DNA of 12,360 nt from Hemicentrotus pulcherrimus (lineage: Eukaryota > Echinodermata > Echinoidea > Camarodonta > Strongylocentrotidae): contig BEXV01001905.1 of assembly GCA_003118195.1 (NCBI GenBank), positions 2,480-14,839 of the forward strand, in the 5' to 3' direction. The position numbers were made by a program, and so were the translations under genes. Below the pieces are notes generated by a model. That model made no database searches. It was not told where the DNA came from and saw only the letters and a program-made list of their open reading frames with translations. Shown piece by piece: positions 1-7,894 of this stretch (positions within the stretch are counted from its first letter, which is position 1; each line of letters begins with the position of its first letter).

Positions 1-134
1 AAGTGAAAGTCTGAATTAAATCGGAAAGAAAGTAAGATAGAAAGTTATGATTTGTTTTAAAACTTGTAATCACCATGCATATGGGAAATTCAAATTGACC
101 TAACCAATTGCAATACATTCATGGAAGTTCATAC
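1..134 (-). other. IDO intron 12, 5' part
   Basis: It begins with donor GTATGAAC at 134. The remaining sequence to the window edge is AT-rich and has no IDO-like coding segment, so the terminal exon lies outside. Confidence 0.7.
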
Positions 135-211
135 CTGTTCCCCCTGTTCCTGTAGTACCCTCGCTTGATGATCCAGGGCCAGTCTTCTGATGAGCCATAT
201 TGATGATAAAC
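135..211 (-). CDS. IDO: IDO exon 12 (residues 373-398 plus one base, Gly-rich loop)
   Basis: The acceptor TTTCTTGCAG precedes GTTTATCA and the donor is GGAACAG|GTATGAAC, leaving phase 1. It encodes RFIINMAHQKTGPGSSSEG followed by TTGTGGT. The GTGGT motif corresponds to the flexible loop of IDO that closes over the active site. The final exon, expected to encode the short C-terminal helix, must lie left of position 1. I see no candidate in 1-120. Confidence 0.9.
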
Positions 212-3200
212 CTGCAAGAAATATATGACCAAATATGATCAAAATTCGTTCTAAAGCCTCCCCCAGATATGACCTTTGTTGCTGACAGTTGCCATTTGTT
301 TAAACGTTATATGAAATAGAAAACACCTTGGTTTAAATGCTTCATATATGAACAGGTGTTTAAACAAGATTCAAATTTAGCTTAAAGTCCAAGGGGGACT
401 CCATTTCATCCAGTTGAAGATTTTGATCAAGTTACCTCAAATTGGCAACAGAAAGTGAATACAGGAGAAGACAGATTTTACCTGATTACTTTCTGTAGGT
501 CCTTGTCTCTAAAGGAGGTTTCCATAAATTTAACATGTGGTACAACACTTGCTTCTGCAGCAATTGCTACACAGGAGTTTCATACCCTTAACCCATTGCC
601 TACGGAAACCGGGTGGTCCCTGTGTTAAGCCAATGGAAATGCAAGAATTCAGTATTCAACAGGTTAACAAATTCTTATCTTCAAACCTGGACTACACACT
701 ATACCAACACTTTGCCCAACCCTAAACCTAAAGCCTGATCTTAACCCTAACCCTATAGATTTGGCAAAATGAACTTGAAGCCCAGAGCTATTGTGGCTGA
801 TTTCGCAGCACCCGCTGCACTGACAAATAATAATTGGAACCCGTTTCACAAAACCTTTTTTCAATGAAAAATGACAAAAATCAGTAACAAATTTGCTGAT
901 ATTAAACCAATGAGAAGCACGGATTTCACTGGTTATTACAAAAAAAAAAAGTAATTTGTCACTGCATGATGACATGTCTTGTGAAATGGGGCCCAGAAGC
1001 AATGTACCTGGTCACAATCTGTAGATGAGAGTCTCTGAAAGACTTCATGGCTTGAAGACAATCGTTGTATGTCTCGAGTGCTTCAGGTGAGTCCGATGAA
1101 TGTACTGAGAGAAAAAAAAAAGTAAATGAAAATATTTCACAGCTGAATATTTGGTGACAAATCCTTTTCATGCAGTGTTTCATAGCTTGCACTTAAAAAC
1201 AAGCAGTGACAATTTTCAAACTGGGGATAATCATCTTATAATAAAGAGGCATGATGAGTTTCATGCCTATGTATCAACAAATTTGGCAATTCTCACAAAT
1301 GAATATAATCACATTACATCTATTAAGAGCAAGAAGGGCCTTAATTCTTGTATAAGATACTCCTTCATTGTGTACAATACACCTAGGGTAAGTCCATTCT
1401 GGCCACTCTGCATGGCAATTCTGACAATCGATGCATGCCTGGTAACTGATTACAAGATTCTAGGCTATTCAGTCACAGAAGCTTGTGTTGCAAAAGAATG
1501 AAAAGATGTTACCGGCAAACAAAGAGGAGGGGTGCATTCCTCTCCCAATCCTTCTTTGATTCAAGGGTTAAAGGGCTGGAAGACCATGACTTACTGTAGT
1601 CTTTGATGGACGGTCCAGATGCAATGGCTTTGATCAAGTCTCTGTGAGGTTTTGGCATGTAATCTTGGAAGAATCGTCTCGACTTATCTACAGATGCGAA
1701 ATAAAATTTAAGAACCAGTTGAAGTACAGTGGGCAAGATTTAAAGATGACTGCATGGAATTGGCATTGATATTGGTTTGATCACTGGACTGAGGAAGCCA
1801 AGGTAATCAGTTCAAGACCCAGTATGGCAGTGATGTCCTTTGGCACAATATTGATCTACATTTGCCACTCCTAACCCAGGAGGGCAATGGAGATCTGAAA
1901 GGTTTAAGAAAGATGTGATAATTGGGATTGTGTCTTTATAGAGTGGAAAAATGGCAGAAATACTCCACAAGGAGTGGATATAGTGCATACATTGTGTGCT
2001 TGAGTGAATCTGATTATCAGGTTGATATTTATAAAGTGCTTACAAACATTTGTACTACACACTGTTACATTGAGATCATTAATACTGAAAAAGCATAACG
2101 GTACATCATCCAAACCTGCATAAATAGAGATGACTTATAGAAAGACACTAACTTTTGTTCCCCAATGTTTCTCATAAAAAAATGTGTAAAGAGAACCTGC
2201 ACATGACGACCACCTGCCTATAAAGACTACATTTATTGTGTCCTTTGAGTAATTTTATAATTTTCACTTCATTCTTTTTACCTTCTTTTTCTTTGTGCAC
2301 TACTCCAAAAGCTGCATCGAGACATGGCAAAGTTGAACTCTGTGCAGCACTGAGCCCTGTAAACTAAACAGTGAAACCCATCACAAATGTTTGAATTGCA
2401 TAAACACTAAATTATGCATTGTGTGGACAAGGTCTTATTTTCATTCATTTTTTATTTTTGCTCGCAGTAAATACGTTGACCATGTAAAAGACAAGTGTTG
2501 TTTAACAGACCAAAATGAAAAGTTGAAACACAAAAAATATATTTCTAATATGTCTCTTCATAGAATAGTCAAGAAAAAAAAAGAAAGAAAAAATCCTCAT
2601 CTAAGATCCCAAAAGAGACAATAATGATTTAAGCATTTACAAGTATATTCACACTAATCATTTCAATATTTTGAGAATTTTCCTGTCATGCTTTTTTTCT
2701 TCTATGGAGAAATAATTCACAAACTGCCTGTTGGTGGGGGTTACCGTATCCCAATATCTCAATAAAAAATCTTGAGTCGCAGTGCCTTTCACCAAAAGCA
2801 ATTATACAGTCATTATCGCCTTTTAATAGTATATAACAGGATTTGAAACAAAAATTGTGTTGTCATTCAATAAAACTTTCAAGGCTTATATACTCACATT
2901 GAAAGGCTCCTTGCTGACTCCCTCGTAGATCAGACCTTTCAGATTTTTCTTCTTGAATGGCTGCGAGTCCCAGCTAAAGAGCAGAACGAAATGTGTTACA
3001 GGTAACAGAATTACTAATGATTCTTTGTACATTGTTATTTACTTTGCAGAGTAGTAGCAATTTCTAGTTTAATGTTCATGGGTGCAGAAAAAAAGGGGGG
3101 GGGGGGGTTAATAAACAAGTTTCCTACAATTATAGATTATCGGTAGTTTATCCAACTGTAGATGTTTAAATACAGCATAATGGTGACATTGGGGTGTCAT

Positions 3201-6200
3201 GCAAGGCCCACAACTATATGAAGGCAGCATAGCGAGGGTTACAAACAGCACAAGCAGGAGTGGACTGAGAAGCATCGTTTACCAAAAAACTTACCCTGCA
3301 ATGTAAGGTCTGAAAACATTGAAGAACATATGTGGCCGACAGCCCTCTGTTTTTCAGAAGAAAAAAACATCAGGGTTTGCAGATATGAACTTTAACTCTT
3401 TATACGCCACACAAATATTCTCCCAGTGCCATATTGTATTTGACCTCCGATAGAAATGTTAAAGGTTTCAAGATTATTTGAATGGTTGTGATTGAGCTAA
3501 TCAAGACCAGGGCACCAGCATCTTATAAAGATATTGATCACAACCTATTTGCGATTGATATCAACCACAACTATGTACATAAGAGATGGGAGCTAGAATG
3601 CAATTTGAGATTGATTTGGATCAGTGACAACTCTTTATAAGAAAGCTAGCTAGAGCCCTGAAAAGGGTAATATTGCTAAGCCCTTGGGTTGTACAGCGCA
3701 TCCCTTCCCTCAAGCGGTGCCTTTTTTTGTGTGTGCAAAATTGCATGTGCAGTAAACAAGTGATCATGCAGAGAGGCAAAGAATGCAACCAAAGGGTTAA
3801 CCCGATGACTACTGAATTATTTACCAGATTGCTGATAGCTATAGCTAACAGGTTAATGTGCAGAGTACCATAAGACTTGATCTTCCTATGTTTACTAACT
3901 AAACCAAATCTGATCTAGTAAAGGAAAATTTCTCCCTCCTCAAATGTTTGCAAACTTCAAAGGTAATTGTAATCGAGATCTGTATAAAAGGCATAATTTC
4001 AAGATGGTTAACACAGTGAGGGTAAGGGTACAGGTTGCAGTAAATTTGAAGGTAAAGTGTAAAAGCCATCATAATTTCTAGATGAAGGCTTATAGCAGTA
4101 AAAGGTAAGAGTAACAGTTGTAGTACAATGTAAATATTAAGGTGGCGCTTACAGTAACAGTCAGTGCCAAGGGGCTTTTTTTAATACACCGAATCATTGG
4201 ATCATTTTGCAACGAGTTGGTAAAACGAAAGCAGAAGATTAGGCGACCTTTCGTAGATTTGCTGTAGGTTTCACAAAAGGTTGGGTAACGCGACCACCTG
4301 ACCAGACCATAGCAAGCTGTGTTATTGTCAATTTCAAAATGTAATCGAGGCAAGGGGTCAAGGGAAAAATGAACTCACCGGACATTCTGTTCAAGCTATG
4401 TCTCATCTTCTGAACAGCTCCCTCTATAGTCCTAAGATGCTTCACCAATCGCTGTGAGGACCCATCTAAAACAGCCTTAAGAAATTACAAAGTGGAGATG
4501 TACATTGGTCGAAATTTAAGGTTACCTCTTTTATATGTTCATAATGTAATGTTAGGATCATATCAATATAATGCCTAACATGAGCCTCGTAAAAGGAGAG
4601 CCCCCCCCCCCCCCCCAAGTCATTGATTTTGAAATAAGATATTTTAGACATTTGCCGTGTTGTGAAAAATATGGAAAATTGTCCAGTACTTAACAGAGAC
4701 AAAATACTTATTCAGCATATTCCAAGTTTCTATGTGTAGTGATTACAACTCTCAAAATTCATAAGTTTTTGTTTTCTTTTGGTCGGATTTCGTTCAGATC
4801 AGGCTTTCTCTGATTTTTCTGCTTCATTCTTGTATAGGTAGTCTGCAATCCAGGCTGAATTTCACTTAACTTAATGAAGGTCATTACCTTTTGGGCTTCA
4901 ATAATACTGGAGAGGGCTGGAGCAAAGTCTAGCTCCACCTGCACTGTTGTACAGTAGAACCATGATTCGTCTTTACCGCCGCGTAAGATGACAATGGATT
5001 CCATATTGCTGAAATTACAAAACATAATACAGTGGGCTACTAAATTATTCACACCCTCATTAAGTTTGAAATTTATTTAAAGATATGTAAAATATTGATT
5101 TGTCCCTATTTTAGGTTTCTTGTGTCATATTACATCTCAATTATTCAACAAAGGCCACACTAAGTACTTCAACCATTCTGCCTAAGATTCTTAACTTACA
5201 GAAAACACAATAAACATCATAATATACATGGGGTATGAATAATTTAGTTGGTAGACCCTATTCTTGATATAAATGAAAAACTAAATGGATGCAGAATAAA
5301 AATATTTTAAAAATACAAAGTATTTCCCCTTTCATTATTGCACAAAAGCAAATTAAAACCTATTCTATCACTGTAGTGATAATAGACAAATACCACTGTT
5401 ACCAATTGGAACAATTCTATGACTAAAGTGATTACAGAATATAATTGTTGCCAATTTGAACAATATGTGATCAATTTAGCACTAAAAATAAAATCCTGTC
5501 CTGAAAGCTAATGCTTTGAAGAAAAAAAAATGTGACTGCAGTAATCTTACTCTAGTTCCACTTTGCCTTGCGGGTTCTTGAGTTTCCAGTTCAGTAGAAT
5601 AAAGCTGAATTGGCTGATGGAGGGAGGGACCTGAAGTTTCTCTGCAACAGCTGCATAAGGTATGGCAAGACAGGCAGGTAAGATCTGGGATTCGGGGAAG
5701 AAAAGGTCACAACGATTAATGAAAGGTGGCCAGTGCATATCAGCCCCTAAATTTCTAACTCTATCTATCTCTCAATCTACATGTAAGTTTCATAGCTTGG
5801 AGAAATTGGAGAATGAGCACATATTCATTTTATCTTACTCAATTTTTGTTAAAGCACTTACAATGCTACTTCAACATTTAAAGACTTTTTCACAAGGGAA
5901 ATAATACAAAAACAGTTGCCAACAAAAAAAGAAAAATAAATCTCTGAAATCAATCACTTTTGGATGAAACAAAGGGATACAAATAGTTTATATACATGTA
6001 TACATGTATATGTTCCATACATGTACCCAAACCTGTGTCGGGACAGGTTGTGTATCGGGACAGTTGATATTTGATGAATACATTTTTCATAGACTTGAAG
6101 GCAAAAGAGAAAGCTGTGTCTTTGTTAAGTGTCCATACACACTAACATACAGACCAGCAATGACATACATGTAATCAGTCATGAATATCTTTTTCTTATT

Positions 6201-7876
6201 GCTTACTTCAGGTATGCAGGGGAGAAAAATACATCAGGGCTTGGGGTAAATTAGCCCCTGAAAGTCATAAAAGAGCCTCCTAAAATTTGCATAGAGTTCA
6301 ATGCAAAACAAATTAAAGAGTGTTATTTTCATGCAAGCAAGCCTGAGAAATAGCCCCCAGAATGATTTAAATATTTTTTCCCTGGGTATAAGCAACGTTT
6401 CATCAATCTTCTGAGACTTACAGTGTACATGTATGTTTGTCCAATATCAAATATTCATGATGGTACATGCAATTTACAATGTAGATGAGTATTTGTCATT
6501 AAATCCAAAGGCAAAAGAGAGAAGGCTCTATTTTTGATAAGTGTCCGGACGCATAAGCCCCCCCACCCCCCACCCCACCTCTCCTTATCACATGGGCCAG
6601 CAATCACATAATCAGTCATGAACATCTTTTTCTTCTCACTTACTTCCGGTATGCCATCCTCTCCCTCACACCACACATATCCATATGATATACAGGTCAG
6701 GTACACAAGAGCTGTCTTCAGCTCGCTGGGTGAGCTTAGTCTGGTGTGATCCAATAATGGTAGCTGCATGAGGAGAGGAAATTTAAAGAGAACAGACAAC
6801 ACAATGGTTTAACCCTTTCAAGACAGGATTCGGTTTTAGGGCTAAATTGACAACATACGGTATACAATTTGGCAACAACAATATTTTCTTGTTGGTATAT
6901 ATATATATATATATATTGTAAAATAAAATACAAATAATGTCTCTTATAAATTAAATGATCAAGATTAATTGAAAAGTTCAGAAAAAATGGCAAATTTTGG
7001 TAGAAAACAATGATTTTTAATCTCCCAACGTGTTGCCAATTTGAAAAAGATATAAAAGCTTTCTTTCAATCCTTTTTGAAACGCAATATATTTACGAAAC
7101 AAAAATGGATGCAGTATGCTGTAGACATTTTTGCCCTTTACACTCATGCATCTGGCATATATTCTAAGTCTCTGAATCAAAAGTTATTTAGCCAAACCAC
7201 AAAAAAACAGTACCGGTATGTATAATAAATATAGAGATTTTGTGTGTGACTGGCCATCTACAATAAGCTCTGCATCATGGTTACCTTTTGAACCTGCTTC
7301 CTGATTGTACCTTCCTGTACTAGGGACTCTGTTTGATGGGCAAGGTCTGACCAGGGTGTGAAGTAGTCTGGGAGATCAATCTAAAAAAACAAAGTGAAAT
7401 CGACTAGCGTATAATTAACATTCGGCATTGAAAAGGGTCATTAAGATTCCAGACAAATGCATTCAAAAGATTGAATGTTTAGCTGTTTAGAATGATCATT
7501 TTAGGCGACAAAACTGTTGAGTACAAAATACTTAAAAAAGATTGAAGTGCTCACTGGATCAAGCTGTTTCGTGATACAATCCCGTTCAGAGAACGCGTAG
7601 TCATACAATCAAAATATGACCTCACACTCTCACTCTCATCTCTCAGACTCAGTCTCGCGTTATATCACATCAACACATTACCCAGGGGTCACGTCAGGCC
7701 ATACAAAACAATACGCCAATTCTTACGTCTGTTTTCTGCTCAACGAAGCCATAGAGATGAGAAGCATGATAGTCCTCTGGATCAGCCACTGCAGTAGATT
7801 TCTTCTCATCATGCAGCAGCTGATGATGATCATCCGAAATCTCAGATGTACTCGGTGCATTATTCAGCCCATCCAT
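135..7876 (-). CDS. IDO: Indoleamine 2,3-dioxygenase gene, 12 of its coding exons (last exon outside window)
   Basis: This heme enzyme inserts O2 into the indole ring of L-tryptophan to give N-formylkynurenine, the entry step of the cytosolic kynurenine pathway. Twelve exons join in frame: 7876-7727, 7380-7285, 6763-6644, 5684-5551, 5008-4888, 4475-4379, 3346-3295, 2973-2898, 2363-2282, 1687-1595, 1104-1008 and 211-135. All introns are GT-AG and the sum is 1195 nt (398 codons plus one base). Family hallmarks seen in order are PDYFTPW near residue 54, AIPY (129-132), LLNWK (152-156), FF..FR (247-252), LIYEG (271-275), SAAQSS (287-292), YMPKPH (319-324), HLQIVTR (367-373) and GTGGT at the end. 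His367 aligns with human heme ligand His346. Human IDO1 is 403 residues, so only a short tail is missing. The class is clear; whether it is a fully active IDO or a low-affinity relative is not decided by the sequence. Confidence 0.95.
741..756. repeat. Short telomere-like CCCTAA stretch
   Basis: Two CCCTAA units stand side by side, with related CCTAAACCTAAA just upstream at 721. It is too short to be more than a minor interstitial repeat. Confidence 0.4.
836..996. mobile_element. MITE-like element with inverted termini
   Basis: GGAACCCGTTTCACAAAAC near 837-855 and GTCTTGTGAAATGGGGCCC near 975-993 are imperfect inverted copies of each other. Inside them AATGACAAAAATCAGTAACAA on the left and the GTAATTTGTCACTG segment on the right form a second, weaker inverted pair. 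From memory, similar short palindromic elements recur in marine invertebrate genomes, but no database check was possible. Confidence 0.55.
1008..1104 (-). CDS. IDO: IDO exon 11 (residues 341-372, proximal heme ligand)
   Basis: The acceptor TTTTCTCTCAG precedes TACATTC and the donor is ACCAG|GTACATTG. It encodes IHSSDSPEALETYNDC then SFRDSHLQIVT. His367 in SHLQIVT aligns with human proximal heme ligand His346. Arg364 aligns with Arg343, the partner of Asp274 (here Asp298). Reading through the donor would give RYI and then a stop 14 codons later. Splicing to exon 12 gives RFI and the GTGGT motif, so the spliced form is preferred. Confidence 0.93.
1105..1594 (-). other. IDO intron 10 (490 nt)
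   Basis: An AT-rich intron with donor GTAAGTC and a pyrimidine-rich acceptor (TTTTTTTTTTCTCTCAG on the minus strand). The plus-strand open stretch at 1151-1501 shows no family features and I treat it as chance. Nothing else is seen. Confidence 0.75.
1595..1687 (-). CDS. IDO: IDO exon 10 (residues 310-340)
   Basis: The acceptor GCATCTGTAG precedes ATAAGTCG and the donor is TACA|GTAAGTC, leaving phase 1. It encodes DKSRRFFQDYMPKPHRD then IASGPSIKDY. The YMPKPH block aligns with human 'YMPPAH'. The preceding linker is about three residues shorter. Confidence 0.93.
1688..2281 (-). other. IDO intron 9 (594 nt)
   Basis: Donor GTAAAAAG, acceptor CATCTGTAG. No repeat or coding segment is recognised within it. 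Confidence 0.75.
2282..2363 (-). CDS. IDO: IDO exon 9 (residues 283-309 plus one base, heme-pocket SAxQSS loop)
   Basis: The acceptor CACTGTTTAG precedes TTTACAGG and the donor is GAAG|GTAAAAAG. The exon encodes FTGLSAAQSSTLPCLDAAFG then VVHKEKE. It aligns with the human 'FAGGSAGQSSVFQCFD' loop. Ser287 matches Ser263 and Asp298 matches Asp274. Human Gly262 is Leu286 here, and the second glycine of the loop is Ala289. A nearby TTTACAG at 2363-2357 could be taken as the acceptor, but it breaks the phase with exon 8. Confidence 0.9.
2364..2897 (-). other. IDO intron 8 (534 nt)
   Basis: Donor GTGAGTAT, acceptor CACTGTTTAG. It is AT-rich with A-tracts near 2570-2590. I see no gene in it. Confidence 0.75.
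2898..2973 (-). CDS. IDO: IDO exon 8 (residues 257-282)
   Basis: The acceptor CTCTTTAG precedes CTGGGACT and the donor is TTCAAT|GTGAGTAT, ending in phase 0. It encodes GWDSQPFKKKN and then GLIYEGVSKEPFN. The family 'SGW' and 'LVYEG' landmarks are visible. Three extra residues lie between W and YEG compared with human IDO1, in a lysine-rich loop. Confidence 0.92.
2974..3294 (-). other. IDO intron 7 (321 nt) with G13 tract
   Basis: Donor GTAAGTTT, acceptor GCTCTTTAG. It contains an A7G13 stretch at 3088-3107, which reads C13 in the transcript. Nothing else is recognised. Confidence 0.75.
3295..3346 (-). CDS. IDO: IDO exon 7 (residues 240-256, FF..FR motif)
   Basis: A 52-nt exon between acceptor AAAAACAG and donor GCAGG|GTAAGTTT. 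It encodes EGCRPHMFFNVFRPYIA. Phe247, Phe248 and Arg252 align with human Phe226, Phe227 and Arg231. These residues line the active site, and the Arg binds the substrate carboxylate. All three are kept. Confidence 0.93.
3347..4378 (-). other. IDO intron 6 (1032 nt, the longest)
   Basis: Donor GTGAGTTC, acceptor AAAAACAG. It contains a two-copy tandem repeat of about 78 bp (3992-4155). Open stretches on both strands here lack family features. Confidence 0.75.
3992..4155. repeat. Tandem duplication, about 78-bp unit, two diverged copies
   Basis: CATAATTTCAAGATGG at 3992 recurs as CATAATTTCTAGATGA at 4070. In both copies it is followed by a GGTAAG.GTA.CAGTTG-like block and then an AAT.TGAAGGT-like block. 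The copies have diverged substantially. Confidence 0.5.
4379..4475 (-). CDS. IDO: IDO exon 6 (residues 208-239 plus one base)
   Basis: The acceptor TTTCTTAAG precedes GCTGTTTT and the donor is TCCG|GTGAGT, leaving phase 1. The 32 residues begin AVLDGSSQRLVKHL, which aligns without gaps to human IDO1 'AMQ...LLKAL'. A second in-frame acceptor, CCTCACAG before CGATTG, lies 24 nt further in. It would remove eight residues. The longer form fits the family spacing and is preferred. Confidence 0.88.
4476..4887 (-). other. IDO intron 5 (412 nt) with C16 tract
   Basis: Donor GTAATGA, acceptor TTTCTTAAG. It contains C16 at 4601-4616 on the plus strand, so the transcript carries a G16 run. No gene is seen. 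Confidence 0.75.
4888..5008 (-). CDS. IDO: IDO exon 5 (end of residue 167 to 207)
   Basis: The acceptor AATTTCAG precedes CAATATGG and the donor is CAAAAG|GTAATG. The first base completes Asp167. It encodes NMESIVILRGGKDESWFY then VQVEL. Phe184 and Thr188 align with human Phe163 and Ser167 of the substrate pocket. The segment joins the small domain to the large all-helical heme domain. Confidence 0.92.
5009..5550 (-). other. IDO intron 4 (542 nt)
   Basis: Donor GTAAGATT, acceptor TAATTTCAG. A very AT-rich intron with no recognised element. ACCAATTGGAACAAT near 5401 and GCCAATTTGAACAAT near 5448 form a minor diverged repeat about 47 bases apart. Confidence 0.7.
5551..5684 (-). CDS. IDO: IDO exon 4 (residues 123-167, distal pocket segment)
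   Basis: The acceptor AATCCCAG precedes ATCTTACC and the donor is CTAGA|GTAAGATT, leaving phase 2. It encodes ILPACLAIPY, then KLQVPPS and LLNWKLKNP, the small-domain segment that caps the distal heme side. Where human IDO1 has Tyr126 and Cys129, this protein has Gln147 and Phe150, aligned on the invariant PP and NW pairs with no gap between them. Confidence 0.93.
5991..6010. repeat. Perfect 20-bp palindrome of TACATGTA words
   Basis: TATACATGTATACATGTATA reads the same on both strands. More TACATGTA words follow at about 6018, 6167 and 6427. Confidence 0.8.
6099..6220. repeat. Local duplication copy 1 (second copy 6509-6657, includes exon 3 donor)
   Basis: AGGCAAAAGAG at 6099 matches 6509. 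TAAGTGTCC, CCAGCAAT.ACAT, TAATCAGTCATGAA.ATCTTT and CTTACTTC.GGTATGC follow in the same order in both places. Offsets grow from 410 to 437 because of a C-rich insertion in the second copy. The right-hand copy runs into the last bases of exon 3. Confidence 0.75.
6644..6763 (-). CDS. IDO: IDO exon 3 (residues 83-122)
   Basis: The acceptor CATGCAG precedes CTACCATT and the donor is GAA|GTAAGTGAG, phase 0 on both sides. Forty residues include LPLLDHTRL and ISYGYVWCEG. The latter aligns with the conserved 'MAYVWG' helix of the small domain. The 3' end of this exon and its donor are duplicated about 430 bases further along the transcript (see the 6099-6220 repeat). Confidence 0.94.
6764..7284 (-). 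other. IDO intron 2 (521 nt)
   Basis: Donor GTAACC, acceptor CTCATGCAG. It contains a (TA)n microsatellite at 6896-6916. The flanking sequence is AT-rich without supported coding segments. Confidence 0.75.
6896..6916. repeat. (TA)n microsatellite
   Basis: About ten TA dinucleotides in an intron. Confidence 0.9.
7285..7380 (-). CDS. IDO: IDO exon 2 (residues 51-82)
   Basis: The acceptor TTTTTTTAG precedes ATTGATCTC and the donor is AAG|GTAACC, phase 0 on both sides. The 32 residues IDLPDYFTPW...RKQVQK match the start of the IDO small domain, where human IDO1 has a corresponding 'LPDFYNDW ... LRERVEK' segment of the same length. Confidence 0.93.
7381..7726 (-). other. IDO intron 1 (346 nt)
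   Basis: Donor GTAAGAATT, acceptor TTTTTTTAG. CACTCTCACTCTCATCTCTC at 7624-7643 is a short pyrimidine-rich stretch. No gene is seen. Confidence 0.75.
7727..7876 (-). CDS. IDO: IDO exon 1 (residues 1-50, start codon)
   Basis: The ATG at 7876-7874 has a strong context, A at -3 and G at +4. The exon gives 50 codons of a hydrophilic, Asp/His-rich N-terminus with no signal peptide or membrane segment, as expected of a cytosolic enzyme. It ends in phase 0 at AGAC with donor GTAAGA. Two in-frame ATGs at 7909 and 7903 would add 11 or 9 residues. An in-frame TGA at 7942-7940 bounds the reading frame upstream. I chose 7876 because its context is better and because the upstream ATGs lie inside a palindromic promoter element. 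Confidence 0.85.
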
Positions 7877-7894
7877 GTTGTTGAAGCTGCAGCT

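Larger units (their letters stand above)
212..1007 (-). other. IDO intron 11 (796 nt)
   Basis: It contains a MITE-like element next to the donor (836-996) and a short telomere-like stretch, TTAACCCTAACCCTAT at 741-756. Apart from these it is AT-rich sequence without supported coding potential. Confidence 0.8.
5685..6643 (-). other. IDO intron 3 (959 nt)
   Basis: Donor GTAAGTGAG, acceptor CGAATCCCAG. It carries the diverged duplicate of the exon 3 donor region, a 20-bp palindrome at 5991-6010, further ACATGTA palindromes and a C-rich stretch at 6558-6580. Confidence 0.8.

Noticed and set aside
741..756. Telomere-like CCCTAA units suggesting a chromosome end or fusion point
   Set aside because: There are only two clean units in an intron, too short to support a telomeric origin.
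959..1192. Unspliced read-through of IDO exon 11 ending the protein after RYIASGPH...
   Set aside because: It would lose the conserved GTGGT loop, while the donor at 1007 joins in phase to exon 12, which restores it.
1151..1501. Plus-strand 116-codon open stretch in IDO intron 10
   Set aside because: It lacks splice context, family resemblance or coding-like composition, and lies wholly within an intron of a well-supported gene.
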